Shown: positions 14,101-29,100, counted from the first letter of the stretch. The stretch: DNA of 64,000 nucleotides from Amphiura filiformis (GCF_039555335.1 NC_092635.1:52574755-52638754), one strand, 5' to 3'. Program-made: numbers and translations. The notes: generated by a model from the letters alone, not told the origin.

Positions 14101-17100
14101 GTCTTCGTATAAATATCTGTCAACCATGACAACTGAGATTTAATTAATTATGGAAATATACAATTAATTATAATAATATCAATATCTAAATTAATAAGGA
14201 AGTATATGAAGTATAAGCATAGTATCTGTGTTTATTTTACGGCTCCCTAATAACCATGCGTTAGTCATCACAAGCATAAGAGTGCATCACTAAAAAAATG
14301 TTTATTTATTCTTTTTTTTTTGTAGCAAAAGTGATATTGAAAATGGTTATTTACTTGGCTTAAATCCTGCTATACATCTATATCGAAGGTCCGCTATTAT
14401 ATGTCGGGAAATAAGATTAGTTATAAAATGTCGAATATGAAATATGGCTCTGTCTGTTTAATGTCTAATTATTCTTTTAAACAGGTATATGTGTACAACG
14501 TGACCAAGTCCAGTAAAGCACTTGAAGGGACTACCAGAGGTTTTGCTACTCCTGGTAAGCATTTTGATTATTATACAAACTCCCCGGGACAAACTCCCGA
14601 TTCATACAAAATACAGTACTCATACAATAAAATAAATAAAACATAGCTCAATCCTAATCTTTTAGTTACTACTAACTAGCAATAAAAGTCCAATTTTAAT
14701 ATTGGCCAATTTTGGGATCATGTTCCTCATACCTGCTTCTGAGGGATAATTTCCTCAGTCTCAAGAAATAGAAAGTGCCATGTCTAATAATTGAATATAT
14801 GAATACAAAAGCCACCTAAGTCCATACTTTGGCCAAATTGAGTTAAGCATGGGAAATTGTTGCTATACATAGGCCTGTCATATGCATGAAAGAACAACTC
14901 AAATTCATCCTCTGTGTCTATTGGGCATGTGAAAAATAGCATGTATGAAAGAATCACCCAATTCCATGATTTGAGTCTTGTAACACATTGATTGAAATCC
15001 AGTATGTATAAAAGTCCACTTGTAACACATTCATTGCTAGAGAATGACTTTTGAACAAAAAATGGGTTTAATAAAGGAAAGTGTGTGGTTTATATTACAT
15101 GGCAGAATGGTTATCAACATTATACATACCTGCGTGCTTTATTTTGTATTATCTTACTAGTGGTAATCTCATTCTAACATTGTTGTCTTTCTAAAATTGA
15201 AGTCCAAAATTTAAAATGAACCCCACGAAGTCCCTGAAATGCTAATCGTCATACCTAATACAGGTTAATCCACTCATTTGCACGTAAAACTTACCATATT
15301 GACCAGGTAAATCTAACTGAAGGAATTAAAATGATACACGGGTTTTTCTCTCAAAATAACTTCGCATGGACTTAGGTGGCTTTTGTATTCATGTATTCAA
15401 TTTTAGGGGATTATGAACAGCACGCACTTGATCAGTTTATTGGCATCTTAATTTGCACCAATGTCCGATCTCATCATCTCTCACCGCAACGTGTAAGGAT
15501 GCGCGGCGGTATGGGAGGGTATAAGGTGGGTGATGCGTTTATAGTGAAATGATATGTCCAAAGTGTGTGGGTGCGTGTTTGTGGGCAGGGGGGGTACAAA
15601 ACTAAACGTCTGAGCACCAAATCTAGAAAGTACATTGGTTTACCGACGACCTATTATCCGTCCAATGATTTTAAGCCGATCCTTAGAAGTAAGTTTTTAC
15701 CTATCATGCCTATGGTTTTGACATCATGGTAGTTCGTTCCAAAAAGCATTTATATTAAGATTGTGCTGTATTTTTCTGGAATTGGCAATAGGTGGCTGAC
15801 GGTGGCAGCAAGTGTACCTGCATGAAACTTAACCTTACAAAATGACAAGAATTATTGCATTTAGTTCCTTTTAGCTTCTTTAGTTGCATCAGAGTGTGCT
15901 CAAATGCAGAAATTCTTCAATTTCGTCAACGTAACCGTTGGCAAGTAGTACATACAGGATCATCAAGTATTGCTTTAAATCCTTTAAAACAAAGTTTATC
16001 TTGTTTTACGTAAAGTTTTAAAATTTGCATTTTTTGTATAATGACACATAGCCTTAGAGCAACAAAGATCATCATCATGGAGCATTTAATATATTAAACA
16101 GACTGCAATCACAGGACAGCATGGTTCCCCGGGCATGGTTCAGGTGCTATATAATATATTGTAAGAGTTTGTAATGCACTGCAGGGTATATTCTGCTGGA
16201 GCCTTCTTTCCTAGTGATAAGCCAAGCTTAGTAATAAGCCAAGTGTTTATCCCAGGATTTCATGTTCCATAATTATGATTTTTATGAATCACCACTACGA
16301 TCACGACCCGGGACCACGAGAATCATTGATAAATGCTTTCATGAAAACCCCTCGCATCATTATCAGAGGTGCACATGATGCTGCTGGTCATTTCACGTCC
16401 AGTGGGGCAGTGTGCTTTGACAGATGAGGAAATGGACAACAGGTTGATTTTTAAGCAAATTTAACATAAAACAGATTAGTTGAAAAGTTCATCAATCATT
16501 ACGATACCATGGTAATACCGTACAAGGAACTATAGGAACAACAAGAAAACAAAACAAACAAACAAACAAAAACTGATTTGCCCATTTTTACTGATAAGAT
16601 ACAGAAATGCCGTGAGCACAATCATGATGACAGCTTCAATAACGGACAGTTTGCAAAATGCCATCTTAAATTTACGTCAATTCAATGTAGGGGTGTTTCC
16701 ATATAGAATGATTTTGATATAATGGTCTTCTATAATGCTTCTAAAGAAGACGAAGTACTAGTAAACTGCATATTGCTCACTTCTAATGTACTGGCATATG
16801 ACTGAACCCAGTCTAATAAGAAAAAGAAGATCTTCTCTGACTATAAACTTTGCTTGTGTCTACTTACTAACTTATTTATGCGTCATTGTGGTTTGTTTTC
16901 AGATTGTTTCCAAGCAACTGGAGACCGGAGATTTTGCAGTGGAGAAGGTAATTAATATTCATATGTTGATATGTTGCAGTCTTATGCATTTAATCTTCTT
17001 CATGTGTATTTGCACGTCTAAAAGTACATGCGTAGCTCCGCGTGTAACCTTTCAATGATATCCCGGGAATGATATGTAGTTAGATCTTATAGAATCTAAT

Positions 17101-20100
17101 TGCATCTCGCACATTATCACAAGCAACCAATTATCTTACGCGTCGCATTTAAAAACAAAAAGACACGGTGCGCCAGGCCTGTAACGGTTAGTTGCACAGG
17201 CCTCTCCTTATTATTAAGTAAGAAACCGGTTCAACATCTTAGATTAGATTCATCAGGATAGTAATGTCAAATAAAGTTCACATAAATTGTGAACTTAGGA
17301 GTTCAACATGATATCAAAACCCAATAGGCAAGGAGAACTTCTGATGACTTTTAACGTCCTTAGACGGAGGGTAGACCTATTATAGTTCCACGGGACACCA
17401 ATGTACTTTAGGTCCTATGGCGTGTAGTTTTGTACACCCTCACCCACAAACACACACCTTGGACACATTGCACTAACACACCCCACATAATACATGTCCT
17501 CCCATACCGCACGTGCATCCCTACACGTTGCGGTGAGAGATCGGACTTCGGACAAGATACCAATAAACTGATCAAGTTGCGTGCAGTTCATAAATCCCTA
17601 AAATTATTAGACATGGCACTCTCTATTTCTTGGAGCTAAGGAAACTACCTCAGAGGAAGGTATGAGGAACATACATAAATGGGAGGTGTCACGGGACGTA
17701 AGAGTTATAAAGCACGTAATGATGTTTAGTGGTAAATGAGTAAAGGCAGGCCCAATGCACAATGTATTAAATGCCTGATTCTGGAGCCTCTGGAGACTCG
17801 TTGCTGGTTGCAGTATGAGATACAGATTACATTCGACTGCAAACGTTTTATAGTTAAATTCTTTTTGTTTAGGTGAGGAAGGAGCCACTTGTCTCCTGAT
17901 CTCTGAAACGGGCGCCACAAAAATGGTTCATTGTGTTATGATTTTTGTACCATCCTCGATCATGTCGATATAAGACGACAGTAGCCTAATTCGCGCAAGA
18001 TAACTATTTATAAACTTGGAGGGGAAATTTAGGAAACATAATTGAAAAAGGTGATTTACAGGGGTAGACAAAATCACTGAATATTTTGCCGCAAAACGTG
18101 GACATTTTTGTAATTTTTGGTTTTAGAAGGCAAGAAAAATATTCGAGGCCCATACATATACAATGATTATAGATTACGGCCAGGGACGCTAGTTCAAATC
18201 CTTTGTCAATTGATAAAAGCATGCATGCAGGCCTCTATTGTGGGATGCTGCGAATATTGTCTTATAGAGTCTTTATCATCCCTGGTGATCCGTATGTAGT
18301 TTTCATAATTTAAAAAGAGGACGTGCCTTCTCACTCAGTATCAAACCCCGGGTCTCAGACAGCGTTTATTCTTATCTCGTCTGTTTCCTTCTTCTTATTT
18401 CATGACTCCAATAACAGAAGTGGAATTTGCTGGAGCGCCAATCGAACCAATCTTGAACCATCTCTGTCAGAATGACTCCTTGGTTCGAGCAACAATCTCG
18501 TGGTTTCCTCCAATACAGTACAATGGTGATCTTACATCGTATGGTGTGCAACATGCAGAACTTGGTCCTCGGGGGTTGCTGAAATCAGAAACAGCATACG
18601 TTATTCCTGAGACAAATAGAGGACCTGTAAGTATACTATGAAATCGTCGATGGCAAGAGGTATCAAAGATAATCAATGAAGATTTTCACAGCATCCCAGA
18701 ATACACCATGTGCTGAACATACCACTTCTGTGAAATGTGACCTTTTTCAGCCAGACCAAACCATGACATATCTTTTATACACACATGCACCAGGAAAGGA
18801 TTATTATGTTCTTTCATGTGCAAATAACCAATTTGATACTCTAATGGATAATTATGTGCATCAATCAGGAACTACCCTTTTGTTTAGTGCTATAATAACC
18901 TTCCGAAATTAACGTGGTGAAGGTTGTGGTCCTACATACATCAATGAACATCAGAAGAGAAGCTAGGTTGATCTCCGTGTCAAAAGATGACTGGTTCCCA
19001 TATATTTGGCACATGGGGAGATGCGTGAATTATGATTTTCATTTTGTTTATATTGTACTTGTATAAAAATGTGTTTATTACTTAGGCGCCATATTAAATC
19101 TGTCTTTATATTGCATGTAATTAGTTTTGGTTCGTGTGTAAATATTAAAACTGGTCGATTTGAACTTACTTTTATTCAATGTTTTAACTTATGGAGTTAA
19201 CTTGAGCTTTGCAGTTTCAGATTTAATATGTTCCCCGATTCTAATTGTCATGTCATCAAAATGACACATGATTTTCATGATGCATGCATAATTATTTTAA
19301 AAACACCATACACTGTGACGTGATATTGCGTGACTACATGAAAGAGGATGCAGATGACATGTGGTTTATCATGAAAGGTGCAAATTTAAGAATGAGTCAG
19401 GTATTTTCGAAAATTGGGCCAATTATACACATAAACGCATCCCCCATATGCACACCCCTACACAACCCCATCAATATATGTATAAAACCGTGAGAAAGTT
19501 AAAAAAAGAAGGAGATACTGATTTAACCATTCGCTTACCCGTGCCAAAAGCAAGCGCCAAAAAAAAACCCTGATTTACCAATTTATTCGACTTTGTACAA
19601 GTTGATACACCATACAGTTCGCGGTTTTCAAATGTCGTGTATTTTTTCTGATTAAGGCTTGGAACCAAGTTGTAACTCTGATGAAAACTAAATAATTGGT
19701 AGCCAAAATGTACCTTACTTCAAAATAGAGTTATATGGCCCTATACAGGGGTCAGATTTTGTTCAAAACCCCACTAAAGTATGCCTGGGGTCAAAGCGAT
19801 TCTGGAAAGCGATTTAGAAAAGTATAGTACCTGCATTGCATAGTTCTCGAGTTATATCAGAAAAGGGGTCAAAGCCCGTGGTCAAAGCCCGGGGTCACAG
19901 GTCGTATTTTGGGCTCTACTGGGGTTAAACCGAAAAAAACAAAATGCTCCGATTTCAACCATTATTATGTTTTTGAAGAATCCAAGCGTGTGGAAATATT
20001 TAAACCCAAACATAATAATGCTATGAGATTTAAAATATTAGACTCGACTGGTACGTCTCTTACAATATTTTAAAACTCATAGCTTGAGCAATGAATATGG

Positions 20101-23100
20101 GATCAATCGATCCAATTCTTATATCTAAATGGTCTGAATTGTTCGTCTGACCATCTATGGTCTGACAAAAATAATTCAAATTAAGAACAATTTGCACTAT
20201 TTAAGGGCTATTGTTATTCGTTTATAACCTGTAATGGGTCAAACATAACAAGTTTTATAATCATTAAGCATATTAAAAGTGTTGAAAGAATATTGAAGGA
20301 AACCCTATGACTCAAAATTCGATTAGAGCACATTGTCAATTGACATGATTAACTCAATTTTATTGTAATTACCTTTTCCTATCTCATTGCCAAGGTCACA
20401 GACTCAAGTCATTTGACACATTCCATTGAGTTTGTTGCGTTTTTAATCATTCAAGGCAGGGAAGGGAGAGTAGAATGTGCTTCACATGTTGTTCAAGGTC
20501 ATAATGTCTGTTATACAGTAAGCAAAAGAATTAAGGTAGCAGTTGTATTCACCCCTGTATATCCTAAATAAAGGCAAATATGTCAAAATTAAAACAAGTA
20601 GCCAATGCCTGTACTCTTTAGCTCTGCTTTAAGACCTTATTTGTTGAAATTGGTTGAGAATTAAAGAAACGGTGATATAAAACCTAATGAAGATACGAAA
20701 TAAAAAGTTGCACTTTTGTGTTCTAATCAATGAAATCACGACTCTAGTTTTTCGTGCTAATCAATGAAAGTACGGCACTAGTTCTCTTGTTCGCGAACGC
20801 TTTGTGTACAAATCAATAGGGCATGCATCGTAGCAACCTTAACTTCGCATCTTCCTTGGGTTTTTGGATCGTCGTGTCTTTAATTCTTGAACAATATCAA
20901 CGAATGAGGTCTTAAATTCGAGCTAAAAGATGCACCTAAATATGACACATCTGTCTTTGTTTAGGCAATACAGGGGTGAACGTAACTTTACCTTAATTAT
21001 TTGGCTTACTGTATATCATGCATCTTTTAATGAAGTAACATAAAAACAAAATTATACTGTACTACTTCTTTATAATAGTGCACACACTACACAAAAGTAT
21101 TGCAACATTGCTGACAAAGAAGAATTCCGCAAACTGTAGGTGAACATTCATCCAATATCCTGTCGATTTCACATAATGTACTCCATGGAAATGTTCTTTG
21201 CTGAAATAAGTAAAAGAGAAGGTATCACATGTGGTGACATCATGCATCTATTCCAGTGCTTACAATGGCGGAAAGACGGGAATCCGTTTGCAGAGACAAA
21301 GAAACTTTAGTCCACAAAATGTCCAGATGCCAATTAGAGTGGTCGTCAAATGGTTTAGTCGCTTTCTGCAACGTATCAGGATAATGGTTACAGACGAAGG
21401 TTGCACGGAAGTGGTGATTGGACGAAAATAACAGTCAAAGATGGCTGACGTCGTGAAGGGTTGGGGCAATAATAAGGTCACGTGGTTACTTCATAAAGGA
21501 CATAATGGCATTTAAACACGTAATGAACACACAAGATAATATTTTGATGTGATTCAAGGTCATTCGGTGCCCTATGGGCTAGCCACGTGACCTTTCTTAG
21601 TTCTGAGTCCTCCAGACCTTGAAGTGCATTGTCTTCTAAGGCTGGCAAGTTCTTCCACACTCATGAAACATTCGTTCACCACCATTTTTCCTGATACCTT
21701 GCAAAAATCAATTGAATCATTTAGAGAACGGATATAAAGGCATTGGGACATTTTGTGGGCGAGAGTTTCTTCGTCTCTGCATTCACACGGATTTCCGTCT
21801 TTCTGCCATAGGCGCATGATGTCACCGCAAGTGTCACCTTCGCACAGTGTCATCGACCATATATCTTCATGGCAGAAATCGCCATGGTAGGTTGAATCCA
21901 CAGCCACGATTGGCCATTTGGTTCAGACCTTTAAGCTCTTTGAGACGAATAATTAGTCGAGGGACATGACTAAGGCTACTCACAATAGCCGGGTAATTGA
22001 TCTTGGTTGTGCGTGAATAAGCTTGTATACCGCATTGAGGTCAATGGTCATCGACTTTTATACTGCCTAGTGAGTGCAGCTGTACTACACGATGTAGTCC
22101 ATACAGGACCAACGCAGTATAAAATTAGAGTTTTGGTCCGATTTTGAGTTCAAAGCGCACGGCCAATTTTCAAAGCGCATTCTAGCGACCATCATATCTG
22201 TTCAACACGTATTTTCAAGTGTATGAGACCACATCTGGTTTCTTGAGAAAAATTCATTTACGGGAGATATTCATCATTTTCTAACCCGGTATCCGAAGAT
22301 TTTCGTCTGATATCAAAATCGTGCATAGCAATTCACGTGTATCGATCCCGTGTATTCATTTTAGTGTCTCTGCTGCACCAAATAATTAGCCAGGCGGTGT
22401 CGGTGTGCTTCGATCCCATTAACATTGACAGGATAATAGATCAATGTTCAACTGCAGTTAGCGGAATCCATCTTTTTTCAGCAATGTTGCAATACTTGTG
22501 TATGTGTAGTGTGTGTAGTTGTAAATTGCACGGACGTCCGACAATCCAATCCACTATTTTGGTCCATCAGCCGCCAAATTGTATAAGGAAATTGTCCGAT
22601 TTTTGCCTCAGCTCAGGGGGAACCGGGTCTGGACTTACGCTTTCCCAAATTGCAAAAAGCTTGATTTTGCAGGAAATGTTTTTGGGCATGAGCTCCAAAA
22701 CATGCTTTTGCATTCAGAGGTGATGGAACCGAATACATCTTGAAATTATTTTTCGAATCCTTTTTACATTCTGCACCCATCAGGTATCATGGCGATGATT
22801 ATCGAAGCGGGACGTTGTTGTATTCAGCCCTATGGAACACAACATCCCGAAATAACGATTATTTCGCAGGAAATACATGGGAATATTCTCGAATGATTCT
22901 TTAAATGTAATGTATTTTGTACTTTATTGTATTAATTGGCTGAGAAGTATTTGGAATTATGCATTTTATGAAAAAATAAATTCCACCTATAAATACATGA
23001 AAAGGCCATTTTGATCTGCTACAACAAAATGAGTATAAAGTCGCAAGTTGGTAGTTTCGAGACGCCCTGGCTACTGCATTGGTATTCTTTGTTTCAAGAC

Positions 23101-26100
23101 AGTAGTATGCATAGGTGTCCACAGTGGGCGATTACTGGCTTGTACATCAGGTACGTGCGCGGCAAACAAAGAACATCAACTCAGTCAACCAGGATGTCTC
23201 GAAACTACCAACTTGCGACTTTACACTCATTTCGTGGTAGCAGGTCACATTTATGAAGATTAAGTAAAGTTTTTGAGTTTTGTGTTTTTCTTTCTGAATT
23301 AGGATGGACGTATTTATTACACAATAATAGATCTACAGCCAGGCTTGGCTTATCTTATAGAGGTAAGTTATGTTCATTCTGTAACTATCTAACAATATTG
23401 ATACATAATTATAACTGTTTGTCGTATTTTGCAAAACATAGAACTATTCAACTGGACTCACATTTTTGAGAGGCTAGCAGTGGCGTAGATTACTTTTTGA
23501 CATTTGGGGGATGGGGTTGGAAAACATTTCTTGCAGTAAGTGAATCCAGCACCTTTTGGCGACAGAATAAGCTTATGGTACAAATGCGCGCGAAAAATGT
23601 TGCCATTTTGAAGCTAAAACGATGAAATATGGTGCATAAGTGGAATAAATTCGTGCGAAGCGCGCAAAAATTTGCACTTTGGTGGCTAAATGGGCAAATA
23701 TGAGGTTAATTTGGTCAGAAACCAAACCAACATACAGGCGTCAACATTGGGAGGGGAATGATTTTATGGACCACCCCCCTAGCAATATATTTGGCGAAAT
23801 TTATCCACCTGTCATTTGAAGCTTATTTTATCTTTGTTATAGTTATATCAATCCATGAGTAAATCTACAAACAAAAGACTTTACTTCGCAATCAAATTAG
23901 AATGGCCATATTTTATGATCCAACGAATTCTTTGGATCAGAAAATATGAATCTTTTACTTTGTCTTTACACTACCGATCCTGACTAATCTATCTAACCAT
24001 TTACTTGGCAATATTTACAATTAAATCATGAAATACTAAGATGTATATCAATGTACAAATTATTATAACTGTTTTATATGGTAACTAAGGCTCTTAATAA
24101 TTGTTTTGACATTACTTGATATTTTTTGTATTATATATGTGACAGTTTTCTATGTGCCTGTTAACAGTAATCTTTTTAAGACTGCACTTTTATGATTCAT
24201 ACATCATGTATATCCTACATCCTTTTATCGATGATTGGTAAACTCAAACTTGGGGGGTTTGTTTCATTGTTCCGACCTATAATATAATGAAAGACAGGGA
24301 TAAAAAGACTAAATCGACTGTCGTGATGATGACTTGCTGAACGCGGTGGTATAAACCGGGCGCCTTATTGTTATTTTTGCACCTTCAAACATACAAACCA
24401 TCTCAAAAGTTAGGTCTTTATAGTAGGAAACTTTCTTTCCCGAAGGCACCATGTCAACAATGTCTAGAAGAGTTGCTTTTTGCCTTGTAAAAGTACGTAA
24501 ATTTTCGCGATTTTCTGCTATTCCTTTTTTTCGATCGGAACCAGATAAATCGACCTTCCTTTTTACGCGCTATTAACCAATCAAGGATCGTAGGGAATTT
24601 GATTGACGGTATTCTATTATAAGTATGGAGGCCCGGTTCATACTTTATATTCGATGTCGAATAGTCGATGCAACGAGTATTCGTTTCTTAATCTACTTCC
24701 AGCCATGTTTAACTTCAAACGAATGGTTGACGTAAAACATGTGAAATTGATAACTTATTTTCACCAAATATTCGATGTGAAATTTAATTGTTTTTTTGTT
24801 GACAAACATTGCTAGAAACTAAAATTAAATTAAACAGATTGAAAACGAATACTTGTTGCATCTAATATTCTAACCTATTCCAACAATTAATAAAATGGAA
24901 TAAATGCACATCGTCACCAACCGCATAACAGAAGGCGCTATCACTCTGCACTAAAGTGCTCAATATTAGCACTTTTAGTAAATAGACTCACAGCAGCAGG
25001 AATGCCTATCCCATCATGCTTTGGGGTACATCGGACTGCACGTGCCATAGAAAATGTAATAGATTCAACAAAAGCCATATCTGAAGGACGGTACTTCTTA
25101 GCTTGAAAACCGTTATTGTTGCCTTGAAAGAATGTTATGGTATTTCATGGAACTTGGTAGGTTTCCTTACTCCTTGATATGTAAGGAAGGTCTTTCTCAT
25201 ATCTCAATATAATGCGTGTCTTAAGGGATCTAAAATGAGCGTTTATTGCGTTTCGACAGTATTTTTTGTGGGACATGAGAGTACCTCAGACCTATCGAAT
25301 TGAATTCTGAATACGAAGCATGTCTTTCTGATATCAAATAATTTTCATTTTTGAAAATCACAATATAATACAAATTTTATGACAAATTATAAAAATTTGA
25401 TATTTTTCAAATTTTTGATATATAACAGTCCTCGAAGTAAATTATATAAATCTAATGACATATTCTTAAAGTGTATGTAGCAGGAGAAAGCCGACGGTCA
25501 ATTGAAAATTTTGACCTTTCATATTGAAGATATGGATTTTTTTCCAAAAAGACCTATTTTTTTGGTGTTTTGGGAAAAAAATCCATATCTTCAATACGAA
25601 AGGTCAAAATATTCAATTGATCGTCGGCTTTTCATCCCACCAACATACACTTTAAGTATAAATCATCAGATTTATAAAGTTTACTTCAAGTACTGTTAAA
25701 TATCAAAAATATCAATTTTTAATGATTTGCCATAAAATGTGTATTAAATTGCGAATTTCAAAAAATCAAAATTATTTGATATCAGAAAGACATTCTTCGT
25801 ATTCAGAATGCAATTCGATATGTCTGATGTGCTCTAATGTCCCACAATAAATACTGTCCAAACGTTCATACCCCAGCCCTTAATGTATAGTTCGGTATAC
25901 GGTTAAAGCGTGACAAACTCAAAATCGCAAAACAAACGAAGGACATTAATCTTGCTTAAACTTTGTTTTACTCCACTGCAAATTCCTTAATGCAAAACAT
26001 TTAGTCCCGGGTATTTAGTACAATGAATTTGTTCTAAAAATAGAAAAATATTGCATGTATGTAATTATGATGTCAATTTTATTCCTTCCTTCAAGATAAC

Positions 26101-29100
26101 TCCTTACGTGACGACCCAAGCTGATACCAACACAACTGACGCAGGACTTGTGGTAGAGATGACATTTATTGCTAGCGCATGGCAAGGGCCAGAACCTACA
26201 GGACCTGCTTCGCTACTTGCGTCACCAGGTCAGTATAGGATCCACAACATGCTCATCTATCAGGGCACAGTTCTTTAATCCCAATACTTTTGCACATTCA
26301 TTTAATGAACTTTGACAATTTGGGTACGAAAACTCATACTCTGTAACTTGAAGTCAAATTTTGCACCGTGATTGTTTAATTTAGGTTATTGAACTATGCC
26401 ATTGGGATGAGGCCATTGTCGTCCATAGTGATAGCCGAGGCTTTATAAAATTTATTGCGGTGAACAGTGAAAGGAAGATTACCAATTTGTCCGATACTCC
26501 AATCACTCCTCCCGCTGAGCATGCTATTAAAATAGAAAATGATATTCATTGCTAGCGCATGGCAAGGGCCAGAGCCTACTTGCTATTTGCGTCACCAGGT
26601 AATTATTAAGGCTTTATAAAATTATTTGCGGTAAAAGGTATATAATAGTTCAGGTAAAAAAGGAAAGGTGCTGATTATATCTTTATAGATTGGGAAAGCC
26701 TGCTTCTATTTTCGGCGTGGCGCGTCAGCAAAAAATATCGGGTGAATGATTCCCTATAACTTTATATTTGACGCTCTCCTCATCGGTGGCCAAAACCTGA
26801 AACCAATGTAATCAAACTATAGAAAAAAAATTGGCACTGGTTAGCGATTAAACTCGACTAGTGCCCGTAAAACTCGATTTTAATCCGGTGTGGTGCGCGG
26901 CGTACCTACCATCATCACCACAAAAAAAAACCTAAAAAAACAAAAAACTAGAGGCGATGCAGGTATGCAAGTGATGACATTGTGTAATTTAATTTGTGGA
27001 AGAAGAAGCATTTTTAGTGAAAATCTTATTTTGGCCATAATGGCCTTTGGATGACCTTTGACCCCGAGTTGGTCATGTGACATTTGTGCCCCCACCCAAT
27101 GGTCCTTGTGACCAAATATGGTCACATTGGCCTAAAGCATATGGCTACGATGACTCGTTATAAGTTTGACAGAAGAAAGAAAGAAGAAGAACTGACCAAA
27201 AACAGAACACTCGCAAATTGGAAATTTGCGATTGTAACCAGAAAGCATTTTGTATTTAACTACATCAACGAGGAATCCATACGCAATGGGGGCTGATGTG
27301 TATGCAGCCTGCACTCAGTGACATAAATTCAATATCAAGTTGATCTCGATGACACAAAAAATTAATATCCGTGGGCCTCACCAATTTCCCCAACCCTCCG
27401 AAGTTTGGTCGACAACCCTTTACCCGGTATAGGTCAAAAATGGTTTGCTAAAATGAGGGCATGTGATGAACTTTCAGATTAGCCATTTAAGTTAATTATT
27501 TGAGCGTTTTAGTACATGGGCAAAATATGTTAGGGTGGTAAGCATTAAGTCTGAAAGCACTTAAACATGTTAAAAGCAATTTGACAACAAATTCTTCTTT
27601 CAAGAACTAATATTCTAAAAGGGCATGACAGGAAAAAACTAATCAGAAATATTATCAGATTGCCATTTAGGCGACGTGTTTTCTTAATTCAAAATCAAGA
27701 CAGCGAATGTAAAAAGACAAGACACGTACTATGGCAAGTCAAATGCGCAATTAATCGAGAAACCCGGTTTTCGATAAACCTGTTTTTTTTTCAAATTTGC
27801 AATCGATAAACCTGTTTTTTCAATAATTGATAATGCAGGTTTTTCGATCGAGAAACCAGTGCTTTTGATCGATAAATCTGATGTATGCCAATAAACTCGA
27901 GTTTTCGATCGTAAAACCATATTTATTGGCAAAAAACAAGGTGTGTTGATTGAGAAAAACGTTTTTGATCATTCGACAGGGTTTTTTTTATTGAGAGAGC
28001 AACTTTTTTGATCGATTAAAAACAGGGTTTCTCGAATAATTGCTCATTCGGCTTGCTATACATGTCAAGCTCAGCTGTTACCCCTTAACACTACATTTAA
28101 GCCAACATTACAGGCAATCCCTTTTAACTTTTAAAGTTCTCAGCTAAAGTATGAGGTTAACAAATGTTGACAAGTTTCATGAGTCACCTCATAATGTTCT
28201 TCAACTCCCTGGCGCATTTGGCACCCATTCAGCATGTTCATTGCCATGATTGCGGGTTCACTCGGGGGTTCATTGCTGCTACTTTCTGTCTCCTGACACT
28301 TCGACGTGACAAGTGACTCACTATTATATTATCCCTAGAGTAGGGTACACCCCAGAGGCTCAGGCAGCACTTTTACCTCACCTCGGGAAATGTATATACA
28401 TCACCAGACGCGAAGTATCAGCCCTGGCCAGACAAATCAAAACAAATAAACGTGTCATCCTCGTCTCGAACCTGAACCTGACCATGAAGGTAGTAGACCT
28501 GACTTCAGTCAGTTCGGCCAATTTTCAGTGACCATATCCACCTAGAACTAGCCCCGCAAACCGCGACGCCTTTCGAATAACGAGCGAAGCGAGCACCGAG
28601 CGTATTGGTGGAATATCTTGGATCATCATAGGCAGTTAGGCACCAGAGTATAGCACAGATCCTGTGCTATATCCAGCAAATACTATGGCCAAATAGTGCA
28701 TGTCCATATTCACCAAAAATTACGGCAAAATACGTGATGGCATTAAAGTGTCGCCAATTAATCAATAAAGGTTTAAATTATGAGGCGATGACATGTTATT
28801 AAAATGATATTGAATAATGATTGACGGGAAACGCATAGTCGTCACAATCTTGTTATCTTATTAAAGCTTTTGACAGATCTTGTCCGGAATAATTAAGGAA
28901 AGGAAATAACATTATTTTATTATTTCCAAGGGCAAGTTTCTCCCCTACATTTTGCCGGAACAAAATGAAGATTTATATATCATCCTAGGGCATGAGTTTC
29001 TTCTCTATTTGGAAACTCTATTGATATGGGAATAAATCGTTCTTCCACCGTGTTGCACCTTTATCTAGCTCTTTTGGGAACGAATAAGACGGCAAGAAAT

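Noticed and set aside
22337..22723. 128-codon + strand ORF
   Set aside because: It lies in an inverted-repeat complex, has no recognisable domain, and shares sequence with the copy near 21.1 kb on the other strand.
28313..28531. 72-codon + strand ORF with a fairly normal codon mix
   Set aside because: No acceptor or donor joins it to the FN3 exons in phase and no family is recognisable; possibly a non-LTR fragment, but not supportable.
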